Positions 44,688 to 55,280 of a stretch of 64,000 nucleotides of DNA are shown here, piece after piece (the first letter of the stretch is position 1; each line of letters starts with the position of its first letter). This DNA is from Stereocaulon alpinum (Eukaryota > Ascomycota > Lecanoromycetes > Lecanorales > Stereocaulaceae), in the NCBI GenBank assembly GCA_018257865.1, contig JAEUBA010000016.1, positions 248,001 to 312,000 on the forward strand, read 5' to 3'. The position numbers and the translations under genes were made by a program. The notes beneath the pieces were generated by a model. It saw nothing but the letters and a program-made list of their open reading frames with translations, had not been told where the DNA came from and searched no databases.

Positions 44688-45169
44688 GGTTTCGTTCTGG
44701 AGTAGGTGTGTTGGAAGCTGGAGATGTGTGAAAAGATGGTTAAGAATAAATTTAGATGATTGGAAAATTTGATTGTGTCTATTTGCTTGCCGCGGAGTGA
44801 AGTGAATGATCAAAGGCGGGCTAAGCGCGTTCATTATGGAAGAGACCCTGATTTTCCAACACAAACACGTCTGATTACACACTCGTGTTTCTTGCCCTGC
44901 AATCCTGGCCGCAATGAAGAGTAGGGCTTGTGGGATTTTTGGGAGTGTCATAAACTGGTATGATGCCAATGCTTGCTGCTATCATACAGTATGGGCCGAA
45001 GCGCGACTACTACCGGCCGGCTGGGCCAAGGTTGTCTTTATGTGCTTTGTTAGGATTTCTAGATTACATTCTGTCAAGACCCCGGGCTGGTATTGACAAG
45101 CTATCTTACCGCAAGCAGAAAGCGGGCATAGGCAGCAAACATCAAACACTGCCCGCTCTATACTCTCGG
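44688..45169. other. Intergenic, no gene recognised
   Basis: About 480 bp containing the CSD gene promoter. No supported gene. Confidence 0.4.
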
Positions 45170-46699
45170 TTACGATCGGAATCCGCCGTCGGCCCCAATG
45201 CGGGATCTGATGCCTGATTCTCTGTTACTCGTCTTATGCATGTCGGAGGAAAGCTGAAGTGAGCCTGCAAGGTCTGGTCGGATGACATACAATTCATTGA
45301 GCAGGGTAGATATTCGATCGTGGTGTTGCGAGTCTCTTTCGTCGATCACTGTTGGTAACATCGTAAGGAAACCTTCATTCCCATAGCGTTGGCCGAACCT
45401 AGTGAATGTATAGGCAGAGTCATGACTGTGCTTGAACATGTTCCGTATACGCTTGCGCTCCTAGTATCTGGACAGATCATGCTGTAAAGGAAATTTCTTA
45501 CTTTAGCCCCAGCATCTTGTCCGTGACGAAGTCTGAGCTTCCGCCAACGCTGGCCGTCTGTAGAAGTGACATTGAATCGCTGTTTGCAGTGTTCAGGTCA
45601 ACCAGGGCCCGTCGTCTCAGTAGCCCGGCCAAGCCTTCATCGCATCTGGCGTATTCCAGGCAAACCATCGCCCTCAAGAATTGCCAGAACGACTTGGCGT
45701 TAGGATCCTCGACAACTATTCATGAGAGGATGGTTGCAGTGGCGAAACTCCCCTCTGCGAGACGACATCCAAGCGCATACACTCATATTGAAGGCAGCTT
45801 GCCCTTGAGTGCTTCCCAAGTCACAGATCCGCTCCATTAAGAAGTCTAATTGCAGGAATTTTTTTTTGGGCCTAGCACTCACCAACATAAGCAAATTCGA
45901 CGAGCTTCTGCACATCAGCTTCCTGAGCAGCCGCAATCTTGCCTTTTGTCTTGTATGTACCCAAATGTCGCCCTCATCGTACTGGCTAGTCGCATAGAGG
46001 ACACTTTCCCGTCGCCTGATATCTGAACATCATTCCGTCAGCGGTAAGAGCTTTCCGAACGTTCATCTTCAGCCCACCTTTGACTTAGCACTACTTTTTC
46101 TAGTTGAGTATATTCCCATTCGTAGCCATTGTCCCTCCAAAGTCCGTTCCTCCCGGCCCCGCATCGCCAAAGCCGATGGTATGCCCTTAGTCTTCCGAGC
46201 CAATCCGTCCCAAAATGCTCCGTGCTTCCTAGCCCATCTTGCGTGTCAGTCACAGCAGATGGGGCTGTCCCCAAAGTGTTCTGAGGGGCCTCTTCTGCCT
46301 TATGCGTATCATCCGGCACATGTGTGGTTGTAGGGAGGACTAAAGAATCGAGGAACTTGATATACGTGGCACCTAGAATGAGATGGAATTGAGGGTTGTA
46401 TCGATTTCATCCCGAATTATAGTCAACCCTGTCTTCTCGGGTTATATGGCAGGGAGTGACGAGCGCATGGATAACGCGTCGCCAAATCACACAATATGGG
46501 TCAGGGTGGTTGGGAAACTTCTGTAACGTGATCAAGCCTGTCCGAAATGAGGAAAGATGTATACTTCCATGAGTGCTGTATCAGTCAAATCTCCAACTCC
46601 ATCAGACATCTGTGATCACTTCCAACCTGCGGAAGATCTCATCTTATGAAGAGAAGTTTCTGGCATCATAGCCAGAAATGCTGGTAATAACCTAGCCAT
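45170..46699 (-). CDS. Unrecognised multi-exon gene
   Basis: Read on the minus strand. Supported exons: 46520-46428, 46355-46085, 46022-45961, 45907-45883, 45845-45783, 45715-45502 and 45460-45170, joined by normal short introns. Splicing gives a coherent sequence such as RRESVLYATSQYDEGDIW|KLVEFAYV|DFLMERICDLGSTQGQAAFNM|IVEDPNAKSFWQFLRAMVCLEYARC, so the gene is real in its middle. The proposed start (ATG 46699, then an 11-nt exon 46575-46565) is weak. The last junction (45502 to 45460) does not keep the frame, so a splice site is misplaced or the copy carries a frameshift. No domain recognised; mainly helical, with hints of repeat-like helices. Function unknown. Confidence 0.5.
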
Positions 46700-47391
46700 T
46701 TCGCAATTGAAAGATCTTGGCGGAAAATCGAATCAGCCGGAAAACCTTGCATCGGAGATTAGCTACTTCAGTCATAATCATACACTAGCAGTGAATGTCT
46801 ATTGTCATTTGCACCCTCAATAGTTCCCTGAACTTTCAAGTTTACACTACCTTCAAGTAAAGCTTGGAGGTCCAAAGTGTCACGGCTTGCAACCCAGGAA
46901 TTTGCGTCTGGTCACCGGAAAAGGATCTTAGAGGTGAAGAGATTAGCCGCCCATGTTGTTGATCCATCGTATGGGGAGGCGAAGATTGGAATAGAGCTAA
47001 GGCCCAAGATGTTTCGCGAAGGAGCAAAAGCATCTGGAACCAGACCACCAAATACCACAAGCCTCGTATTGAGGAAGACGATGTGGTTAAGGATGAAATG
47101 TGGTAGCTTCACTGGGGTGCGAGAGCTCTGAAGGCGTGAATATCGGTAACGACACTAAGCGAAGGTATTGGACTGCGCCGAACTGCGCCGAATTTCTAGG
47201 GCCCTTCCTACGACGCTCGCTATGGTAAACTAGCAGTACAATTGCATTCTGTCAGCCCTCCGAATCATCATAGCAAGCAGTGAGCATGTAGCCGCTGTTC
47301 ACTTGCTTTTTCTATCTTGGCGGACTCCGCTTATATCTTAGTTTTTCCATGTCTAACCGGATGTGGAAATGTTACGTAAGGTAGTTTACAT
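46700..47391. other. Intergenic, no gene recognised
   Basis: About 700 bp between the unknown gene and the 3' end of the permease. No supported gene. Confidence 0.4.
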
Positions 47392-49467
47392 TTACAATTC
47401 TATTTCCATCACTGGGCCACTGAAGTGCTTTCTGCCCCTTAGCAAGTACCACACAACGCTGAAAAGTACCGTTGCACCAAAGACCAACACGCTAAAGTTC
47501 ATAGTTGACGGTGTGACGGGTGTTTCCTGCGGCCAGAAGCTCCAAAACAGCATCAGAACAAGATACAGACATGCAATGACGTTGTTGAAAGTACCGAATG
47601 GTTCAGGAATGCGCCAAGGACCCCAGCAGAGTCGAGAAGTACCTAAGTCAGCAATGGCATCACTATGTGGCTTGATGGCACCAGTGGTGCGTCTCCAAAG
47701 GAGCATCCCGGTTGACAGAAGATATGACGAGTAGAGGCCGGCAACGGTCAACGACGTAATGTTGGTAAGAGCAAGTGAAGAGCCGAGGATGATCAGAGAA
47801 AGAAGTATCGAAATGAAGGTTGTTACCCCAATTGTATAGATAGGGATCGACGTGCGGGCATCGAGCTGTAGCACGAACCAGATAGTAAGTAAAGTGAATG
47901 AGGACTGAAAGAGCTGACATACCCTCGACAGAACCTTCCAGAAAGGCGTTCCGCGATCTCGGGATAATGACCACAGCATACGTGAAGCGGCAGCAAAACC
48001 CCCAACTGTACTACAAATTCCAAGCACTACAATGAGCCCGGCCATGAGGCAAGCGCCTGTGACGGAGTTGACAGCTTGCACGAATATCTCGAGGAACGGA
48101 TAGCCAAGGGTTTTCTGCGCACCAAGTGCTGCTTCTACATCCCCAATGCAAAACATCAGAGCTAAAATCATGGCGAACCCCAGGACTCCGTTAATGACAA
48201 GACTCAGCATGAGCGCTTGCGGAACGACAACAGAAGCTCGCTGAATTTCTTCGGACATCTGGAATCAATTAGCTTTGCTAGGATTGACAATCTAGAACTT
48301 GCATCATACGTGTACTGCGCTGTCCGACCCTAATGTGTGTTCAGTCAGACTGTGGGTGCAATCTCCTAGGGTTGTACATACCAAGAAGGCAAAAGACCGG
48401 TGCTGGGAGACCGACGAAAAAGGATAGGGCCTGCGTTGGCCAATGCCCCTCGTTTAGAAATTTGTCAAATATCGACGCATCGCTATGTGGCCCAAAGTAG
48501 ACAAGTGGGATCAACACGGCGAAGAAGCCGAATAAGTGGAGCACGAGGATTACGCCCTCAAAGTTGGCTAGAGCTCGACTTGTCACCGTGTTGATGAACA
48601 CCGCGAAGCAAACAACAGCCCAGAAGAATAGCATAGTTTGCCATGGCTTGGGGACGTAGTTTGGGTGCGTTAAGACGATAAGTCCTTCGATGATGGTGCC
48701 GATGAGATATGCCGATGATGCAGTGAGGGCTTGCCAGCCAGCAACCGTGACCCAAGCTGCCAATGTTACTACGTATGCTGATAAGTGTTTTCAGACATCG
48801 ACAAACCGGTCACATATGCCAGGAACTTCCTTACTGAGTGCGGGGCGAGCATAGCCACCCAGCTATTTCAGTGTTATTCTGCCAGCTACAACATACGCAC
48901 GAAAAATACACTTACTGGTATTGACCGCCTGCGGTCGGCGCCCTAAACGGATTAATTGGATGCGGCCCGCTGTCAGATCTGCTACTCACATTGATGCAAG
49001 CTCAGCGATTGTGGCGAACGTTGAGCAAGTTCCAATCCAGACAATCAAGAAACCCCAAATTACACCGGCTGGTCCACCACTGCAAAATCGCTTAGCTGGT
49101 GCTCTAGCACGTTAGGCGGCATGATAAGCCCACTTCAGAAAGGCCGGCGTGGAAACTCTGCAAAGTTGTCACTACTAGACCTATACCTGTGGTTAATGCG
49201 AACGCCCTACACTAAGACACCTTCCCAGGTGATGAGTACCGTGCAGGAGAATCCAAGTATTGACATGAACCCGAAATTGCGCTTTTAATTGTCAATTGTG
49301 GCCGCATGGCTCCACTAGGAACCACATACCTTGAGTATTGGCCTTTTGCCAAGGCGCATGAGCTCTTGGTCGTCGCTGAGGCCATTGACGGACGCACGCG
49401 CTGGTTCATGGCCATCTCGACTGTTTGTCGACCGATTGATCAGCTCAAAGTCTTTGACTGCGCTCAT
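47392..49467 (-). CDS. APC-superfamily permease, module copy B
   Basis: Ten exons: 49467-49330, 49281-49211, 49157-49134, 49079-48990, 48942-48916, 48862-48807, 48756-48382, 48329-48310, 48258-47923, 47865-47392; 536 aa. Motifs: RNFGFMSILGFSCTVLITWEG, FLNGGPAGVIWGFLIVW, AELASMAPTAGGQYHWVAML, GSDSAVHMSEEIQRASVVVPQ, RMLWSLSRDRGTPFW. Same subfamily as 19132-21204. Exon lengths agree in order: 138/141, 71/71, 24/24, 90/90, 27+56/83, then 375+20 against 260+141, 336/339. This copy has an extra intron inside the 83-nt exon and lacks the intron after LIPxxY. It is head to head with the rhodopsin-domain gene at 50491. Substrate unknown. Confidence 0.9.
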
Positions 49468-50490
49468 ATTGATAGGGCCTGCGTAGAGACGTTGGGAACA
49501 GGACAAGTAGCGCGACTGAAAAGTGTGTGGGGCTAAATGAAGTCGAATTGAATGTTCCCTTGTGTAAGAAGAATTCGGAATAAAGATTTCGCGAAGAGCC
49601 TGGACTACAGGAATACGAAGCTAAGGTGGACGGATTTCAGCAGGGGTCGGATACAAACATCATAGTCCAACGGTTCTCAAGTGACATAGATGGCTTTAGA
49701 AGAAAGATTCACGCGTGGAGTTATATCACCGTCAAGGTTGCATCACATATTCTACATCGCCAAGGAAACAAATTGCTTATCGCATCGCTCTACAACCAAC
49801 GGTGTAAATCCCGCAAGACTTACTCGGGGTCACTACGTAAGATCGGAGGACATGTACCAATAATGATGCGGTCAAGCATATTACTGCACTGGACGCATCC
49901 CTCGGTAGTGCTAGCTGCGTCATCCTTAATTTCCCTTCTCCCCTCCACACCATCATCTCTCCGCTTCCCGCCTTTTGTGCAGACCCACTAATGCAGGTCT
50001 TATCGACCGTCTCAAGCTTGCCTTGACAGCGAGATATTATTACACGTGAAATCAATGCACGCAATAGCAATCCAGTTCGATAAGACACGGCAAACGAATC
50101 CTACCAGTAATACAACAACAATGCCCTGTCAGATGCTGGACGACGACAGAACATAACATTCGCAGAATTCAGCAAGAGCTCCGAGCATTACGTATCATGG
50201 AGTTGAAAGCAGCTGCGCGTTTACCGTATCCGCCTGCGCCAGGATCCTCTGAGATGATCATGAACAAAGCGAGGCGTTTGCAATCCTATCTCCTCCCTAG
50301 CCAGCAGCCATAAGGAGTATCTCGAGGCTAGCCTTATGGCGCAATTCCATATACCTTAATAGCTTCTCCTACACTCGACGCGATGTTCACTCTCCTACCA
50401 ACTTATAGTGTGGAAGGTGCTGAGCTATCGTCCTGAGTCTCCTTCTAGGGCAGCTTTTCTACGGTGACATCATCGGAAACATTCAAAGCC
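49468..50490. promoter_or_regulatory. Divergent intergenic region of module B
   Basis: About 1.0 kb between the permease and the rhodopsin-domain starts, with both promoters. No element can be named. Confidence 0.4.
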
Positions 50491-51813
50491 ATGGAACGGC
50501 GAGCTAAGGCTCGTCCTGTCGTCACCGATACTCATCGCTCGCCCATCACTCAAGCAATCACATGGTTACTTCTAGCGACGATGTTCCTCGGCCTTTCCTT
50601 CCGACTTCTTACTAGGTTTTTCTTGCTGCGCCGATTCCGTCAGGATGACCTTCTGATTGTCGTGTCTTTCGTACGCATTACCTCTCAACAAAACCAGCTT
50701 ACAAGATACCCACTGAGCCTTCAAATAGGTCTTTGGCGTGGTGCAATCAGTTACGCTCCTTATACCAGAAAGCAACATTTGGGGGAATTCATTGCAAGAG
50801 CTTGCGTCAGGTTCATTGGATCGAGGTCTTAAGGTAAGTAACGCTCTCGATTTGACACAATTGCTTTCCATCTCGATAATTGAGAGGTTACCACCAGGCG
50901 CAATATGCTGGCCAGTTGCTATACATCCTGAGCCTCTGCTTTGCCAAGCTCTCAGTTCCAGCCAGTCTCCTCACCATTTCGCCCGTGAAAATGCACAGGC
51001 AAGCGATCTTTGCACTCGGCACATTCATTATCGCATGGACCATTATTTCAGAGTTTTGCCTTGCTTTCATATGTGGAATACCGCAGCCATGGAATTACAT
51101 GTCGAGAGCCTGCCTTGATAGGGTCAGTTGTTAACTTGCTTCCCTTATTATCGATTACTACGCATTCGCGCTTCATTGCTGATCTTTGATTAGCAATCGC
51201 TAGCTCTCTGGATCGGTATATTCAATATCCTCACAGACACTGGACTGATAATCTTGCCGATTTCCATCATTGCCCCACTACGCATGTCAGTAAACAAGCG
51301 CTTAACCATTGGTGCTCTCTTTTCAGCTCGTGTCACGTAAGTAAAGTCTGTTCATGCACCATTTTCAATTCCGAGCTTTCTTGAACACATAACGAGTTCT
51401 GCTACTGACATTCGAGCACTTCTTGCAGTGTAGTTGCGGCGACGATAACTCAATTGTCTTACCTTCACTCATCCTTCCGTTCCGACTTCACGCTCTCCAG
51501 CTTCCCCTACGTTATTTGTACACAAGTCGTGCAAGCGCTCTCATTCATCACAGCCTGCATACCCTACTTACAACCATTCCTTGAAAGCTTGAAGACCGGA
51601 CTGTTATGGACAGAAGATATCCAACGGCAGGGGCAAACTTCAATAGGTGTGAGCTCGTACACAAATGCGACCTCCCCGGGTAATAGAAGGGACTATCTGG
51701 AGATTCAAGAGGACCTTGTGAACAATGGAAGAGTCGGGAGTGGTACGGAGCTGAAGACACTGAGAGATAAGTATGAGGTTGCTGGGCTCGTGAGGGAGGG
51801 CAGGGATGTTTAA
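50491..51813 (+). CDS. Rhodopsin-domain (7-TM) integral membrane protein, module copy B
   Basis: Exons 50491-50670, 50729-50833, 50898-51122, 51194-51336, 51429-51813; introns of 58-92 nt; 345 aa. Motifs: TQAITWLLLATMFLGLSFRLLTRFF, FRQDDLLIVVSF, AQYAGQLLYILSLCFAKLSVPASLL, GIFNILTDTGLIILPISII, then CTQVVQALSFITACIPYLQPFLESLKTG. The last segment is nearly the same as in the paralogue at 23025-24354. Exon 2 is 105 nt in both. Exons 3 and 4 together are 368 nt, the size of exon 3 in copy A, so one intron was gained here or lost there. The cytosolic tail is shorter than in copy A. Function unknown; the conserved pairing with an APC permease hints at a role in nutrient sensing or transport (inference). 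Confidence 0.87.
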
Positions 51814-52131
51814 ATTATACTTGTAAGGATGATATGTACGATATGTTCTAAGATTTGATGCTCCAAGTTACCCCAGTCACTGGGTTGAGGGATACATATA
51901 GGTAGAATACAGGGAAACAGTAGGGGCATGCACAAAAGTACAATAGGGTTACCGATGTGGGGCGCTGCCCCATGGTTCTAGTGATCAATGCATCAGATCT
52001 TCCATTTCCATCAATAAGGCTCTCCTCGGACTAGATATGCATGTCACTCACAACGTACAATCATCAGACGGGCTTAGGCGTTCATTTCACAAATCAGAGA
52101 TATCATACACAGGGTCCCATTACGTTACAAA

Positions 52132-53112
52132 TCACCCGCTAGAAATGCGTTCCTTCTCAAAGGGTCCTGGCCGCAAATAAAACTTCTTCCGCTCCAGCGC
52201 CCTGCCCCTCGCCCACGTCTCCACAGCATTCCAATTGAGACAACTGCTCTCTCCGTTTGACCTCAATATCTTGGGCTCCGGCTCGTGAGAATCTGCAACC
52301 CACTCGGCACTATAGATGGATAGATCAGCGTGACACATGATTGCTCTTCGTAGTCTCTCCACACAATGATCTGCGTGCTTGTCAGCATTGATTGGGCAAC
52401 TGTGGGGAAAGTAGCTCACCATAGTGTTCTGTGTTCATGTTTCTGAGGCGGTCTGACTCGGTTAATTGAGATGTGTAGTAGTCCATGTGTAGGCCTTTGC
52501 GCAAGATATCCTGGATATGTACGTCAGCTTCTCTTCAGCGCGATCACTTGGAAGTCAAATTATACTAGGCAGTGAATCTGGTGGTAGACCCCTAGTACGG
52601 CGAGATAGTCCCCGTTCAGAAGTTGGGCTGCGTTGGTCATGTTTTCGCCTGCTAAAATCATCTCCTCTCTGGTGACGCGGACGTTGACACCTTGAAAATG
52701 ATATGTAAGCAGGTGCCCAGGTCAAGATGAACGTATACCAGAATACCGGCAAGTAAATCTTCCCAAGCAGCGTCGACTTGGGGCGACGGGCTTTGTGCGT
52801 AGATCGTAGGCTCTCCATCCCAAAGTCGATGTCGTTCTCGTTTGATGACGGAATGTGCTGGGGCTGGAAATATGTAAGTACCCCTTCTTTCTAGTCAATA
52901 TTGTACTTACAATAAGGTGAATCAAATTCTGACACCGTGTGCGTCAAAGTCACCGTTACGATGGCAGCGTTGTATAGCAAGAGAGCGATCATGAAAAGTA
53001 AGAGCCATTGTTTTGGGAATCGAGTCTCGACTCTTTCTGGATATGTGCGTTCCACTGGTTCGCCCGAATCGCCTAGCAAAGGCTCCATAGACTCCAGGGA
53101 GCTTTTATTCAT
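52132..53112 (-). CDS. UstYa-like (DUF3328) oxidase family protein, copy 2
   Basis: Exons 53112-52911, 52863-52747, 52690-52566, 52510-52420, 52370-52132; introns of 47-56 nt; 257 aa. Layout is that of UstYa proteins: cytosolic N-terminus, one TM (about 37-57, LLLFMIALLLYNAAIVTVTL), SPSPQVDAAWEDLLAG (VDxxWxxL segment), GDYLAVLGVYHQIHCLDILRK with the first HxxHC motif intact (143-147), and YDHCVERLRRAIMCHADLS with the second motif (HC at 180-181). UstYa-type enzymes catalyse oxidative modification, often ring closure, of fungal peptides. Both motifs are complete, so this copy is likely active. Upstream in divergent orientation (768 bp) is the candidate precursor peptide gene at 53880; an S33 peptidase follows at 55281. 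Confidence 0.9.
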
Positions 53113-53248
53113 ACTTCAATATGTTCACCTGAGGGTAAAGGTTGCTGCTCTGCTTTGAGCGCAACTGGTGCGGTATATTAGTGTTAGATCCGCAACGAAT
53201 TCGGGCACAAGTCACTCAGTGGATTATGTCGTCTCGTACAATTCAGTC

Positions 53249-53650
53249 CTAGGACAAGTATGACCAAATTTGATGACCAGCTCCTCTTCCTGATAGAGAT
53301 ACGCCTTGATCGTCGAGATAGCGGACGGGCAAATTTAGACAGCGCAGGGTTCCATATAGCCAATCATGGGTAGGCATATCTACGTAACGGGATTCTATGG
53401 CTCCCACTAGGGAAAGCCTCACCGCCCAACTATCATATGAGCTGATGTCAGAGTTGACGCAAACTGTCGATCCAGGCTTACAATAAGTAAAGACCTCACA
53501 CCATCTTCGAGGATTGAGCACGCATTGAAGCCTTATTGTCTGAGCTTGAGATCCCTCAATTCTGATTCCCGAAATCGAGCCCGTCGGTGCAGCACCCTCG
53601 ACATCATAGGCATGACGCAGGGACACTCCCACCTTGCTTGAGCACTCCAT
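53249..53650 (-). CDS. Possible small unrecognised gene
   Basis: A 133-codon ATG frame (start 53650, stop 53249) lies between the UstYa-like and precursor genes. It holds five cysteines (for example RRWCEVFTYCKPGSTVC) but no signal peptide or known domain. It may be a real lineage-specific gene or chance; if real, the UstYa-like gene's promoter would be very short. Confidence 0.3.
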   Translation of the reverse strand: MECSSKVGVSLRHAYDVEGAAPTGSISGIRIEGSQAQTIRLQCVLNPRRWCEVFTYCKPGSTVCVNSDISSYDSWAVRLSLVGAIESRYVDMPTHDWLYGTLRCLNLPVRYLDDQGVSLSGRGAGHQIWSYLS

Positions 53651-53879
53651 CTCGGCCAGAGCAGAATATGCAAGTTGACGTGGGAGCCAACATAGCCCCT
53701 AGATTACGTCCACAGTAATAACGGATGGTCACCGTCATGGTCCAAGCCGATAGTCAAATACGGAGTCCCCTAACTTATAAATGGTAGTTTCTTACTCCAT
53801 ACTCTGAGGTGCAAACAAGGCATTGAATTTCTCAGTCTCATCAATAACTCCACGCATCGATCGTCACAACCTCAACACA

Positions 53880-54181
53880 ATGCAATACCCATTCAAGACT
53901 CTGTGTATTGCGGCATTGACTTTCCAAACTCTAGCCATGCCAGTGGCTCGAAGTAAGGATTGACATTTCCATAGCCCGGATTTCGTCCCATTGACTGATA
54001 ATCAATAGCACTCACATCGGAGGGCCTTATATCCTTCACCTCTTCACTTGAGCGTCGATCAGCCCCAATCTTGGCGGATGCCGGAGTTAGGAAGCCAGCC
54101 TTAGACGAAAGCGTTGAACGGCGAGGCACTGCGCCAATTGTGGATGATGCTGGTGTTATGGAGCCGACGGAGGAATCATGA
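53880..54181 (+). CDS. Candidate Kex2-processed repeat precursor peptide (RiPP/KEP-like)
   Basis: Exons 53880-53952 and 54009-54181 around a 56-nt intron (GTAAGG donor, TTGACTGATAATC branch region, AATAG acceptor); 81 aa, TGA stop. Residues 1-19 form a signal peptide (FKTLCIAALTFQTLA core). After a short spacer come two tandem units, each opening with Glu-Arg-Arg: ERRSAPILADAGVRKP (from 39) and ERRGTAPIVDDAGVMEP (from 61), sharing API-x-x-DAGV and a following Pro and acidic end. Signal peptide plus repeats set off by dibasic Kex2 sites is the plan of ustiloxin-type (dikaritin) precursors and of other Kex2-processed repeat proteins. A UstYa-like gene lies head to head 768 bp away. The units have no Tyr, unlike known dikaritin cores, so the product class is open. 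The identification is inferred from architecture and context. Confidence 0.6.
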
Positions 54182-55280
54182 TATTGGCTTCAGATGTCGA
54201 TTTATGCTGTTTCGAGTGGTAGAAAGCAGTGGAAAATGATGCCATGGTCATAGATGTATTCTTATCGTGAATCATTTACAGATGACAAAAGTTTCATGAC
54301 CAGCTTCAATGCATGGTGCTGTTATGAGCGTAAGTTCTTATTCTTGTCATGGCCACGTACTTCGATAAGCCGGCTAGGCTGCGGCTTAGCTAGAGCCAGC
54401 AAAGAATATCATCGTAGTTCTTGCATAACCATCGTATTGGAGGCACAAGAGTATATGATTGCAGGTTATATATCTCCAGGTTCCCGTAAGTAAACACTAT
54501 TAACAAGACTCGATACGTTCATACGCTGCTCGACAGTGTGAGAGGCACCGTTTCAAGGGCAGGCCGGGCTGCCCCATGTCAACTCACAAAGTTTCTCAAA
54601 GATTGATACGGGTGCGACATCACGGACGACTTTGTTGCCTCAGCCCACCACTCGATCTGTGCGAGAGCCTCTCGGACTAACAAGTCTGATGCATCTGGGA
54701 TAACCTGGCATACAGCATGGACGGATGTGCACGTAGCTTAGAGCAATCAGAGCCCGTGGCGATGACGAATCGAAGGAAAGTTGCGTGAGGGCAAGCCACT
54801 TTCGCTAGAATGGATGAAGAGACGGCTGAATGCGGGCTCATTGCATCTACTTGCATGTCATACGTCGTGGTGCATTGATTTGGCGAAGGCCGAGATCGTA
54901 TGGGGTGGACATAGTCTGGCGAAGACTGCGCTAGCATGGTGTATGCATAGGCTCGATCAGTGTTTCGACTCTCGGGAAGCCCGACACGGGCGGTATCTAA
55001 GCGATCGTTGACAGGGGTATTTACCGGTTGGCTCCAAACTAAGCCTGCGCATCACACCACCCCAGACGACCAAATACTTGTGTAGGAGTGGTCTACCGGA
55101 CAGAGAGATAATGCAGGCAAATCGAGGCCAAACGTAGAAGGTAGGGCTGCCGTTGCATCGATGATGCAAGCTGCACTTACATGTGCAGCTCCTTCACGCA
55201 AGGGACTAAGGTGTCTCAGATGGTAGAATTGACACCTCTCGTCTTGTGTACACGCTTGCAGCTTCTCATCCGAAGTGAAC
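54182..55280. other. Intergenic, no gene recognised
   Basis: About 1.1 kb between the precursor candidate and the peptidase. Short frames only; no tyrosinase or methyltransferase exon seen. Confidence 0.4.
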
